DNA of 64,000 bases from Rhizobiaceae bacterium (lineage in GTDB: Bacteria > Pseudomonadota > Alphaproteobacteria > Rhizobiales > Rhizobiaceae). Shown piece after piece: positions 37,743-45,847 of the stretch. Position 1 is the stretch's first letter. Each line of letters starts with the position of its first letter. A program made the position numbers and the translations under genes. The DNA lies in NCBI GenBank assembly GCA_028279875.1, contig JANQMU010000082.1:62001-126000 (forward strand). Reading direction: 5' to 3'. The notes beneath the pieces are model-generated. The model saw only the letters and a list, made by a program, of their open reading frames with translations. It searched no databases and was not told the origin of the DNA.

Positions 37743-38485
37743 CCCTCTTCCTCCCGCTCGGGCTCCGACAGGACCATCTCCTCGAGGAGGCCATATTGCC
37801 AGTTCGCGCGGCTGCCCGGCCGGCTGCGTCTCTGCTCCAGTCGGCCGTCGGCACCGGAGGGCAGGGTCGCCGGATCGCCGGAGACGGTGCCGGGCCGGCG
37901 TGCGCCGGAAACCGGCCAGAGCAGCGCGGCTTTCGATTCGCGATGATGAACCTCCTGGGCCGTAAGGGCCTGCCGAGCGTCGGCGCAGCCCGCACGGATC
38001 TGCGCCGCGAGGGGCAGGGCGAGGGGGCAGCTCTTGCGGCCGAAATAGAGCGTGAAGTGCGGTGCGTGCAGGGCATCGCGGCAGGCCTCAAGGGAAGCTG
38101 GCGCGCCCGGCTGAAGCGCCATGGCGACGAAGCACAACACGTCAGTCACATAGTCGCGATGGGTCAGCAGCGCGGTTTCGGTCGGCCCCGTGCGCAGCGC
38201 CTCGCGCCGAGTCGCATGGTTGGCAGCGCGGCTCCTTCGCACGGTCTGCACGGTATGATAGTCGCGCAGCGGCGCGCCCGCGCCACGCTGCAAGACGGCG
38301 AACTGCGCCGCGCGACCGAGGTCTTCAAGCTTCGGGTCGTCGCGCTGAAGACCGAGCGCCGCGCCGACAAGGCCAACCAGCAAGGAATGTCCCGGCCGGT
38401 CCTGCGTGCCCCGCCGCTCATTGCCGGCCAGCATGCCGAAACTCGCCATCGGCGCGGCCAGCGTGAAGGTCAGGAAGTCAGGCAC
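37739..38485 (-). CDS. cas5: Cascade subunit Cas5e
   Basis: A 248-residue RAMP subunit (CasD) that caps the crRNA 5' handle in Cascade. N-terminus (V)PDFLTFTLAAPMASFG, then RRGTQDRPGHSLLVGLVGAALGL, typical for Cas5e. The GTG start at 38485 overlaps the cas7 TAG by one base. The frame is open 23 codons further, but that part overlaps cas7. Ends in an acidic EPEREEEG tail. Confidence 0.95.
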   Translation of the reverse strand: MPDFLTFTLAAPMASFGMLAGNERRGTQDRPGHSLLVGLVGAALGLQRDDPKLEDLGRAAQFAVLQRGAGAPLRDYHTVQTVRRSRAANHATRREALRTGPTETALLTHRDYVTDVLCFVAMALQPGAPASLEACRDALHAPHFTLYFGRKSCPLALPLAAQIRAGCADARQALTAQEVHHRESKAALLWPVSGARRPGTVSGDPATLPSGADGRLEQRRSRPGSRANWQYGLLEEMVLSEPEREEEG

Positions 38486-39534
38486 TAGCGCGCCACCACG
38501 AAATCGAGGATGTCGTGAAGCGTACCGGTGCCGGCGGGCAGGTTCATCTCGCACATGGGGATGTCATCGCCATAGGCTTGGATCATCGCCGCGCGGTGAC
38601 TGCTCAGCGCCTCGATGGACGTCTTCATCAGATCATCGCCCTGGGCGGACCGGACAAATGCGCCGGCCAGGCTGCGCGGCTGCGACGGGCCGGATTCGGC
38701 AAGCGCGTAAGAGGCGCGCGCGTGGCTGGCGAAGCTGTTTTGCTTGCCACTCGGTGTCACGATACAGGCGGCTTCGACAAAGGCGCGGATCGCGCTGTCG
38801 GCAAGTTCGCGTTCGCTGTCGCCGCCGAGATTTTGCTCCAGCAGATCCCGGTTGATGCAGATATAGGTGTAAAAGACACCGGACCCGAAGCCGAGGTTGC
38901 CGATGAAACCGGCGCCGGCATCCTCTTCGCCCGTGTTGAGATCGTCCACGGCGGTGTAATAGTCGTCCTCGATCTGAATCCGGTGGGTGGTGAACGGGTG
39001 GGAGACCTGTACGGCCGCGTCGCGATTAAAGGCCGGACTGTCGGCCAGCATCCGCCCGAACATGGCGATGTCGACGGCTGTGTCCGTACGGAGCAGGGCC
39101 GTTTCCTTCTTTTTGTCGACCTCTTCTCCGGCCGCGATGCGCCGGGCCAGCGCCAGCGCGGCATCCTTCTCCATCGGACTGATAAAGGCCAGTTGCCGGA
39201 TCCAGGCCGGGTGATCGCCCCCGGCGTCCTCGGGCTTGCCAAACTGTTCGGCGACTTCGATGGCCGCCTCCCGGGCGCGTTCCGCCTCCACGCCTTCTTC
39301 GGTCAAGGCATCGATCAATTCGTCACCCAGTCGGCGCGTGCGCTGCGAAAGATGTCCATCCATCGCATGGGCGAAATGGTCCGAGGTGCGAATGGCGCGC
39401 TTGAATGCCTGCGATGAAATCCGCAGGCGCTCGGTGCCGCCGATGATGGCCGTTTTCGGCCGGCCCGTATCATCGCGGTTGATGTTGGAAGGGGCATGAA
39501 AGGTCAGCAGATGCAATTGGATGAAGTGAGTCAT
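38485..39534 (-). CDS. cas7: Cascade backbone subunit Cas7e
   Basis: A 349-residue CasC/Cse4 protein; six copies form the crRNA-binding backbone and flip out every sixth nucleotide. N-terminus MTHFIQLHLLTFHAPSNINRDDTGRPKTA, shortened here, with the RNA-binding ERLRISSQAFKRAIR stretch. Its ATG overlaps the cse2 stop by 4 bp. Length close to E. coli CasC (363). Confidence 0.96.
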   Translation of the reverse strand: MTHFIQLHLLTFHAPSNINRDDTGRPKTAIIGGTERLRISSQAFKRAIRTSDHFAHAMDGHLSQRTRRLGDELIDALTEEGVEAERAREAAIEVAEQFGKPEDAGGDHPAWIRQLAFISPMEKDAALALARRIAAGEEVDKKKETALLRTDTAVDIAMFGRMLADSPAFNRDAAVQVSHPFTTHRIQIEDDYYTAVDDLNTGEEDAGAGFIGNLGFGSGVFYTYICINRDLLEQNLGGDSERELADSAIRAFVEAACIVTPSGKQNSFASHARASYALAESGPSQPRSLAGAFVRSAQGDDLMKTSIEALSSHRAAMIQAYGDDIPMCEMNLPAGTGTLHDILDFVVAR

Positions 39535-40163
39535 GTTGGGCTGTCCCCTGTGTTGCTGTCTTGCGGGTCGGCGTCCGGCGTGGCGGCTCCTGCCTGGTGG
39601 TAGTCGAAAAGGAATCGGACCCGGAACTCTTCCCCCCGGGTGGGATGGAGCCAGTGAATGGCGTAAAATGCGAGATCAGCCACCGGAACATTGTCCCGCC
39701 CGAGGATCGCGATCGCATTGCGAAAGCCGCGCAGAACGTCCTCGTGATTTTGCGGGCGAACCAGTGCGCGCATGCGCGCGGCACTGAAAAGCGGGATCTC
39801 CCCTTCTTTCGGGATTTTGCCTTCCCGCGTCCGCCCGAGCCGCGCTGGCAGGCTGGCGCCCGGGTGCGGCTCGCTGCGCAGATGGGCGAGCAGGATGGCG
39901 GCGACAGCAAGGCCTTCCAGCTTGTTCGGATCGGCGCCGCTCTTCGGATACAGCCGGCGAAAAAGGTCGATGAAGGCCGGTTCGGCCGCCGCCTCGATCG
40001 GAGTCGCGCAGCGCCGCAGCCGCGCCATGGCACCGGTATCGGCCCGGCGTCGGCGGTCCTCTGTCTCATCATCCGGCAGATTGCCACTCAATGCACGCCA
40101 CCAGGCGGCGGCGGCTTGGGCCCGGGATCGGTACTTGTCCGGCTTTCCGGTCTGTTTTGTCAC
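39531..40163 (-). CDS. casB: Cascade small subunit Cse2
   Basis: A 210-residue helical protein (CasB); two copies line the belly of Cascade and stabilise the R-loop. Segments AAAWWRALSG, RRADTGAMARLRRCATP and FYAIHWLHPTRGEEFRVRFLFDYHQ are typical of Cse2. ATG overlaps the cse1 stop by 4 bp. Basic residues expected to contact nucleic acid are abundant. Confidence 0.94.
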   Translation of the reverse strand: MTKQTGKPDKYRSRAQAAAAWWRALSGNLPDDETEDRRRRADTGAMARLRRCATPIEAAAEPAFIDLFRRLYPKSGADPNKLEGLAVAAILLAHLRSEPHPGASLPARLGRTREGKIPKEGEIPLFSAARMRALVRPQNHEDVLRGFRNAIAILGRDNVPVADLAFYAIHWLHPTRGEEFRVRFLFDYHQAGAATPDADPQDSNTGDSPT

Positions 40164-41779
40164 AGGTTGTCTCCCTCGGCCGCTTGTTTGCGTTTTTCAG
40201 GCAGTGGAAGGTCGAGTTTCTCATGAAATTTTCTGTCGATTCCCAGCCAGACAAGGCGAAGCCTGGCTTTGGTATAGATCTTTGCGTCCTCATCCTTCAT
40301 TTCCAGCAAGTCCTCCGGCGGCATCGCCCGATCGAACAGGCGCAGGGCCCAATCAATCAGGCAGCCGCGCCATGTCGTTCTAAGGTCGCGCAGCGGATCG
40401 CCGGCCTGTGACGGGTCGTCTCCCGCACTGGCCAGCCGCTGTGCCGCTTCGCTCACCATGTCCCGGAATGGCTGCTCCGTCTGTTGCCAGAACGCGTCGG
40501 TGAAGGCAGCAACCACGCTTTCGGACGACTCGGCCATGCGGGCTTTGGCCAGTTCCGATCTCAGCCTGAATTCGACCGTCTCCGCGGCCTCGACCATTTG
40601 CTCGGCAAAATAGGCCAGCTTTCTGGCGACCGCCTTGTCGGTGAACTGAAACAGCGGCACGCGTGCCTCGATGAATTCCTTCACCGACGCATTGTTCATG
40701 GCGTATCCGGCCACGATCAGGTCGGTTCCCTTCAGCCCAGCAGGCTCTTGTTCCTGAAAATCAGACACGGCTTTTGCGATTTCCCGGCCGCGTTCGGGAG
40801 ACGAGAACGAAACACCGATCCAGTCGCGGTAACAGATCGTGCCGCCGCGCGGATGAGCCGGCAGCATCGGACCGGTCTTCGGCTTGTAATAGGGCGTGAG
40901 CGGGTGTTTCCAGACGCCATAATTGCTGCCCCACGGGCGCGTGACGAATCCGGTCACCACAGTTTCGTCGACTTCGCCCGTCAATGGGCATGCCTGGCCT
41001 TCGGTATTCGGTCGGAAATCGAGCCGGATACGGCGAGGCATGCCGAAATAGGCTTGCAGCGAATGCACCTGGTCTTCCTCGACGGTGAGGCCCTTTTCGG
41101 ATGTCTCCGTTGGCGCAAGCCACGGCAGAACCACGCTCCAATCGTTCCGATCCTTGGGAAATGTCTTTGCACCGGTCAATATCGGCACATGCGCCCACAG
41201 ACGTTGCCAGAGCGAGGCAGTGCCCCCGGCCGGTCTCGGATCGATGAGCGTGGTCATCGGCCCGCCGCCGCGCATCGAGGTCCGGTGCCCGGCGCCTCCA
41301 GAGGGCGCAAAGGCCTGGAGCGCAAAGAGCGCGATCATCGCACCTGCGCGCGAATAGGCCTCGTTCGCCTGGTGGCGGATAAAAAAATCCGCATTCTTGC
41401 GCAACGTGTTGGCGCCCGGCGCATCGATCAGCAGCCCCGAGGGTGACACCGCATCACCCTCCAGCGGTTCCAGCGCCTGCATGAAGCGCGGTCCGTCGCC
41501 ATCGAGATTGAAACAGTCGCGCAGCGGGTCAGACCATTGCGCCAAGTCTCCGGCGGTGGGCGCTTCCTCGAACAGATCGTGCCAGCGATCCTCATCCTGC
41601 GGCGCGGCCGTGACGGCCAGCAGCCCGATCAGCAATTCATAGGTCGCAACGCGAAAATCGGCCCTGTTCCAGGCGATATCGACATAATCGCCGGAAGAAA
41701 TCTGGGAGAAGGAAATCGTCTCTCGCGCGGAGGAGCGGGTGACCACCGGGATCCACGCGTCACGCAGTAGGTTAAACAT
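40160..41779 (-). CDS. casA: Cascade large subunit Cse1
   Basis: A 539-residue Cas8e protein that recognises the PAM and recruits Cas3. N-terminus MFNLLRDAWIPVVTRSS is diagnostic, followed by HDLFEEAP and a four-helix C-terminal bundle. ATG 41779 is chosen over an in-frame codon 17 residues upstream. First gene of the Cascade-adaptation operon. Its 707-bp upstream gap holds a mini-CRISPR, a candidate small RNA and a site partly matching the mini-CRISPR spacer. Confidence 0.95.
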   Translation of the reverse strand: MFNLLRDAWIPVVTRSSARETISFSQISSGDYVDIAWNRADFRVATYELLIGLLAVTAAPQDEDRWHDLFEEAPTAGDLAQWSDPLRDCFNLDGDGPRFMQALEPLEGDAVSPSGLLIDAPGANTLRKNADFFIRHQANEAYSRAGAMIALFALQAFAPSGGAGHRTSMRGGGPMTTLIDPRPAGGTASLWQRLWAHVPILTGAKTFPKDRNDWSVVLPWLAPTETSEKGLTVEEDQVHSLQAYFGMPRRIRLDFRPNTEGQACPLTGEVDETVVTGFVTRPWGSNYGVWKHPLTPYYKPKTGPMLPAHPRGGTICYRDWIGVSFSSPERGREIAKAVSDFQEQEPAGLKGTDLIVAGYAMNNASVKEFIEARVPLFQFTDKAVARKLAYFAEQMVEAAETVEFRLRSELAKARMAESSESVVAAFTDAFWQQTEQPFRDMVSEAAQRLASAGDDPSQAGDPLRDLRTTWRGCLIDWALRLFDRAMPPEDLLEMKDEDAKIYTKARLRLVWLGIDRKFHEKLDLPLPEKRKQAAEGDNL

Positions 41780-42058
41780 CAGCGCCCCAATGATGCTATC
41801 AGAAAGTGCACAGCAGTACCTGCCGCGCAACCTTGGCGATCAGTTATCGACAGAAAAATGGGCAGTGAGGATTTTTAAGGGGGGAGAAGCAAGTCGCCTC
41901 GCCCCGATATGCGGCTCAATTGAAGATTTTTACGGCTGCGTTGCCGGAACTCTTCATCAAGACAATTGATCGCAAGCAGTCCGCCTCACTGTCGTGTGGC
42001 TCAAATGAATGAGCAACTGGCTCGTGGTCCTTTGTTCGACAGACCCAATACCATTTTT

Positions 42059-42173
42059 TTGCATTATCTTGGTAAGCCGTGTAATACACATCAGTTCCTT
42101 TCTTGCGTTTTCGGTCTTAGAGGAAAGAGAACGCATTAAGGGTTGAGAGGGCCAGCTGAATGCTGGCCCTTTT
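42059..42173 (+). ncRNA. Candidate small RNA gene in the cas3-cse1 gap
   Basis: Plus strand: TTGCAT (42059-42064), 17-bp spacer, TAATAC (42082-42087), expected start near 42094. A first imperfect hairpin, GTTCCTTTC...GAAAGAGAAC (about 42094-42132), is followed by a textbook terminator AGGGCCAGC TGAAT GCTGGCCCT and four T (42148-42173). Transcript about 80 nt. No coding frame with a ribosome site was seen in it. It is antisense to the cse1 5' UTR. Confidence 0.6.
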
Positions 42174-42213
42174 GATTCGGCGATGCCGACATCGAATATG
42201 TTAGATCACTCAT
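42136..42213 (-). CDS. Possible 25-codon mini-ORF downstream of the guide target
   Basis: Frame MSDLTYSMSASPNQKGQHSA... ending LNP, from ATG 42213 to TAA 42136. The ribosome site is weak (GCGAG adjacent to ATG). It matters only because RNA toxins in CreTA-type modules carry tiny frames at this kind of place. Could equally be chance. Confidence 0.2.
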   Translation of the reverse strand: MSDLTYSMSASPNQKGQHSAGPLNP

Positions 42214-42216
42214 CTC

Positions 42217-42251
42217 GCAAACAAAAGGAAATTCTAAACTAAAACACACTT
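42217..42251 (-). promoter_or_regulatory. Putative Cascade target in the cse1 upstream region
   Basis: Minus strand: PAM AAG (42251-42249), then a protospacer from 42248 whose first 14 nt (TGTGTTTTAGTTTA) match the mini-CRISPR spacer (TGTGTGTTAGTGTA) at all positions except 6 and 12. Similarity then drops. A TAGAAT -10-like hexamer (42236-42231) lies within the site, without a good -35. Confidence 0.6.
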
Positions 42252-42297
42252 AAAAAAGACGTGTATTGTTTTACTGGCACACTTGCTCAAGCTAGTT

Positions 42298-42387
42298 CGA
42301 TGAATCCCCGCGTGCGCGGGGAACGGAGTCTTTTTTCGAGGTGTTACACTAACACACACGGTTCATCCCAAATCCCGGAGGAACTGA
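42298..42387 (-). CRISPR. Two-repeat mini-CRISPR between cas3 and cse1 (CreA/CreR-like)
   Basis: Two pseudo-repeats start exactly 61 bp apart (42298 and 42359) around a 32-bp spacer (42327-42358). In transcript order the first repeat keeps the 5' handle ATGAACCG but has lost the stem. The second keeps the full CCCCGCG/CGCGGGG hairpin but has a changed handle (ATTCATCG). Together they supply just one handle and one Cas6e hairpin. No leader is present. A weak promoter, TTGCTT (42427-42422), 18 bp, AATTAT (42403-42398), lies upstream. Confidence 0.75.
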
Positions 42388-42486
42388 GAACGCCCTGATA
42401 ATTAAGGAATTTCATACGAACAAGCAACGCCCTCACTGCAATATTGCTGCCGGATATCTATGGTTGCAGAAATGCTGGCGACTTGA

Positions 42487-45204
42487 TCAATGCCGAAATC
42501 CCTGGCGTGAATCATATCTGAAAATCCCACCTCCGCCTGTAAGGGTGCCCCCGCCGGACTCCACTTCCATCTCCAACACCAACATTTCGCGCTCAAACTT
42601 GGCAAAGGGCGGATCGAGGATTGCGCGCATGCCGCCCGTGGGTTGGGCCAGTTGCTTGGCAACGCGCTTCGTCACCGAAAGCTCGCTGAAGTCCCAGCGC
42701 TTGGGGATCGTATTGTCCAGCGCGGTGGCGGCGGGCACGAGGCGTCCGTCCTGGCGGATGGCGAGACGAATCGTCTCATTGCCGGAATCCAGCCGCGTCA
42801 TGACCCGTCCCTCATCCTCGAATTGCTCGACATAGGCGGTATACATCCTGTGCGGGTCGAGCAATTGCTGATTTGCGAAGCCGCGTTCGGCGGCGTCGGC
42901 GCCGGTATTCATGGCAAAACAGTCGCGCAGGCCGTCCGGGAGGCGTAGATCCATACTATTGCCATAGACGGCTTCGACCAGCGCCCGCACATGCCCACCA
43001 TCGGGCGGCGTTCCGGGTGGCAGGGTCCGTGTCTCGATCTGCCCGGCCTCGAAAAGCACGGTGGCGCTCTGCCACAGCACTGCTGTGTTGTAGATGTAGG
43101 CTGCGAGGGGCAACTCCGCGTCGAGCCATGTCTCGTCGGCGTTCGGCGACGGAGGCGGCGAAATGACATGCAGGACCGGGCCGGGAACCGGGCGGTCCGC
43201 GTTGCGGTGTTCGTGCCGCCACAGCCGGCCGGCCCTTTGAACAAGCAGATCGACCGGCGCGAGGTCGGTGATCAGGCAGTCGAAATCAACGTCAAGAGAC
43301 TGTTCGATCACTTGGCTTGTGACCAGAATCCGACCGCGTCGATCCGAAGCTTCGGCATCCTTGCCGAAGCGTTTGAGGCAATTGCGTTCAATTGCCAACC
43401 GGTCCTCGACCAGGAAGCGTGCGTGGAACATATCGACCGGCAACGCATCTCCGACCGCCTCCCGCAGCCTCGCAGCGGTGGCCTGCACGTCCGCGACCGT
43501 CGAGCGGATAATCGCTACCGCGGCACCGCGTTTTGCCTGGTCGATCGCAAGGCACTCGGCCTTCGTCAGCGTGCCGACCCGCTCCACCTGCACAGTGCGG
43601 GCTGTGCCATCGCGCAGCGACAGCGCCTGTTCCAGAGCATGGTCGTCATGGACCAGCGTCGCCTGCGGATAGGCGGTTGAGGCGAGGGCGGGGCCGCGTT
43701 CCCCTTCGGCGCTCAGATCGCCGTGACGCCAGACCAACCCCCTGGCGAAGGCATTGCACAGTTTCTGGCGCGTTTCGGTGGGCAGGGTTGCCGAAAGCAG
43801 GATCACCGATCCGCCGAACATCGAGACGAAGGCAATCAGCTGCTCCATCTGCTTTGCGACAAAGGCGTCATAGGCATGGACCTCATCAAGCACCAGAACC
43901 TTGCCCGAGAGGCCGTAGAGACGCAGCGATTGATATCTGGCGCTCAGCACCGCCAGAAGCGCCTGGTCGATCGTACCGGCGCCGAACTGGGCGAGCAGCG
44001 CCTTGCGCCGGTTGTCGGACAGCCAGGCGCTGCAGAAGCCGTCGACACTGTCGGGATTAGCGGTTGGTGACTGGACGGCCTCCAGGGTCTGCGCAAAATC
44101 GCTGTTCAGCCCCGCCTTGCCGTGGGCGAGGATGAGGGACGGGCGTGCGTCGTCGGCCACGAACCGCCGATAGATGTCCTTCATGCGATCATACATGGCA
44201 TTGGCCGTCGCCATGGTCGGCATCGCCATGTAGAACCCGCTGGCGAGGCCCTGTTCCATCATCCGGTGGGCCAGCAGGAAGGCGGCCTCGGTTTTCCCCG
44301 CTCCGGTCGCATCCTCGATGATGATCAGAACCGGCCCCGTCTTCGGCAGTCCAACTGTGTCGGCCCAGCGTTGCAGGGGTGACAGCCGGCGGATGCCGGC
44401 GAGCGTCCTGTGCCCGCCGGCCGGCGCGATCTCCGCCGGCAGGAGCGTCGCCTTGGCAAGGGCCCGCTGCGCCGACGGCCGTGCAATCTCCGTCCAGTAA
44501 TTCTCCAATGGCATATCGGGCGGGCGAAAGGGGAACCAGATGTCCTTGGAGCCGATCCAGTCCGCCACCGGCAAGAGCGCCGAAAGCCACCAGCAGAACG
44601 CCGCGCGCAGCGGTTTGTCAGAAAACGAGTGCAGGATGTGCGTGTCGGGCGCAAGCAGGGCGGCCATATCATCCGTCAGCGTGGCAGCAGCGTCCTGAAA
44701 GAGTGCGCTGACCCGGACCTGGTCAAGGTCTTTAAGCAAGATCGGCCCGCCGTGATGCCCGGCAATACAGTCGGCCAGCGCCCGCGGGGCATTGCGCCGC
44801 ATGTTTGGGAACAGCGGTTTCAAAATGCTGCCATCATTCGTTTGAGGGCGGAGATAGAAGGCTGTCATGCGCTTGTGATCGTCTTCGTAACGATCTGCCT
44901 TCGCGTTCGGCATCGCCGCACCGAGACGCGCCGGCCAGTGCACCGGGCTCTTGGCCTGGAACCCGTCACAGGCCTTGCCAATATCATGCAGCCCCACCAG
45001 CAACACCACCGCCCGCTTCAGCGCCGCAAGGTCGATCCCCTGATGGTCCGCGAATTCAGCCAGGAACCGGTCATCTTCGATCAGCACCTCAGCAACGGCG
45101 GCCACATCCAGAAGGTGATAGGCGAGGGGATGCCAGTCCGGCGAGGACTCGTTCCCGGACGTTTTGGCCCACAACCACAGATAAGGCGCATCAGGCGTCT
45201 GCAT
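42487..45204 (-). CDS. cas3: CRISPR-associated helicase/nuclease Cas3
   Basis: A 905-residue HD nuclease-SF2 helicase that degrades DNA marked by Cascade. HD site: H73-D74 in GLHDIGK, with GHHGG at 149-153. Helicase: Walker A GAGKTE (301-306), DEVH (440-443), SATLP (471-475), SQVIEQSLDVD (630-640), QRAGR (656-660). All catalytic motifs are intact. It is separated from cse1 by 707 bp and preceded by a leaderless degenerate CRISPR. Separate transcription of cas3 is likely, as in E. coli. Confidence 0.97.
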   Translation of the reverse strand: MQTPDAPYLWLWAKTSGNESSPDWHPLAYHLLDVAAVAEVLIEDDRFLAEFADHQGIDLAALKRAVVLLVGLHDIGKACDGFQAKSPVHWPARLGAAMPNAKADRYEDDHKRMTAFYLRPQTNDGSILKPLFPNMRRNAPRALADCIAGHHGGPILLKDLDQVRVSALFQDAAATLTDDMAALLAPDTHILHSFSDKPLRAAFCWWLSALLPVADWIGSKDIWFPFRPPDMPLENYWTEIARPSAQRALAKATLLPAEIAPAGGHRTLAGIRRLSPLQRWADTVGLPKTGPVLIIIEDATGAGKTEAAFLLAHRMMEQGLASGFYMAMPTMATANAMYDRMKDIYRRFVADDARPSLILAHGKAGLNSDFAQTLEAVQSPTANPDSVDGFCSAWLSDNRRKALLAQFGAGTIDQALLAVLSARYQSLRLYGLSGKVLVLDEVHAYDAFVAKQMEQLIAFVSMFGGSVILLSATLPTETRQKLCNAFARGLVWRHGDLSAEGERGPALASTAYPQATLVHDDHALEQALSLRDGTARTVQVERVGTLTKAECLAIDQAKRGAAVAIIRSTVADVQATAARLREAVGDALPVDMFHARFLVEDRLAIERNCLKRFGKDAEASDRRGRILVTSQVIEQSLDVDFDCLITDLAPVDLLVQRAGRLWRHEHRNADRPVPGPVLHVISPPPSPNADETWLDAELPLAAYIYNTAVLWQSATVLFEAGQIETRTLPPGTPPDGGHVRALVEAVYGNSMDLRLPDGLRDCFAMNTGADAAERGFANQQLLDPHRMYTAYVEQFEDEGRVMTRLDSGNETIRLAIRQDGRLVPAATALDNTIPKRWDFSELSVTKRVAKQLAQPTGGMRAILDPPFAKFEREMLVLEMEVESGGGTLTGGGGIFRYDSRQGFRH

Positions 45205-45269
45205 CCTGTCTTGATATCGTGTGAGACGCTGGAGTTCCAGACGTGGGGCGCATCTCCTTCGATGATAGG

Positions 45270-45418
45270 CAGTTCATCCCCACACGCAGGGAACGCTAAT
45301 AGGGGCCGGCCATCATCCAGCCGCCAGTCGATTCATCCCCGCGCATTCCCGAAACGCTCGTTGCCAGCCGACGTCTTGACCGCTGTGAACGGCTCATCCA
45401 GACATTCGCAGGGAACGC
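45270..45418 (-). CRISPR. Leaderless degenerate CRISPR upstream of cas3
   Basis: Three decayed repeats, 45270-45296, 45329-45357 and 45390-45418, with two spacers of exactly 32 bp. Ends are recognisable (CATCC and GGGAACGC). The stems are broken. The sequence to the right is unlike the shared leader. By eye neither spacer matches the cas3 promoter region. Confidence 0.8.
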
Positions 45419-45507
45419 GCGGGTTTCGTTGAGGCGCTGCTTCTATCGACCGGAACAGGGCATCCTCCAATGAAAGGCTTGCCGAAGCGCGCCCATCCAG
45501 CATTTTT

Positions 45508-45554
45508 GTAAACTATCCGTTGACATTTTATTGAAATGTACACAGATAGTTTAC
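45508..45554 (+). promoter_or_regulatory. higBA promoter and operator
   Basis: A perfect 10-bp inverted repeat, GTAAACTATC (45508-45517) and GATAGTTTAC (45545-45554), brackets TTGACA (45520-45525). The higB ATG begins at the base after the right arm. HigA binding would cover both promoter and start codon. Confidence 0.7.
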
Positions 45555-45830
45555 ATGATCAAGACGTTCAAAAACAAACAGCTCGCCGCTTTATGGTCCG
45601 GTAAAAGGACCAGGATCGACGGAAAACTGCACAAGCGAATTCTGATGCGCCTTGATCGGTTGGACATGGCCGAGGAACCGGAAGCGATGAACATTTCCGG
45701 CTTTAACTTTCACGCTCTTTCAGGCTTCAGTCCAACGCGCTACACGGTCCATGTGAACGGACCGTGGTGCATAACATTTGAATTCATCGACGGCGATGCC
45801 TACCGCGTCGATTTCGAGCAATACCACTGA
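45555..45830 (+). CDS. higB: HigB-family toxin (RelE superfamily)
   Basis: A 91-residue ribosome-dependent mRNA interferase. MIKTFKNKQLAALWSGKRTR, then LDRLDMAEEPEAMNISGFNFHALSG and YTVHVNGPWCITFEFIDGDAYRVDFEQYH, a typical HigB with the conserved end. ATG 45555 sits directly behind the operator arm; an earlier in-frame ATG (45531 region) would put the operator inside the gene. higA follows after 17 bp. Confidence 0.94.
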   Translation: MIKTFKNKQLAALWSGKRTRIDGKLHKRILMRLDRLDMAEEPEAMNISGFNFHALSGFSPTRYTVHVNGPWCITFEFIDGDAYRVDFEQYH

Positions 45831-45847
45831 GAAAGGCCGGTATCACC

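Noticed and set aside
42094..42135. The small RNA as a further CRISPR repeat (it contains GAGAACGC)
   Set aside because: It is out of register with the 61-bp period of the mini-CRISPR and lacks the CATCCCC half.
42148..42173. The hairpin as a terminator for transcripts coming from cas3
   Set aside because: The T-run follows the stem only on the plus strand; on the minus strand, where cas3 is read, it is preceded by A and not followed by T.
45297..45389. Spacers of the relic array as guides against the cas3 promoter
   Set aside because: Compared by eye with 45205-45269 on both strands; no seed-length match was found.
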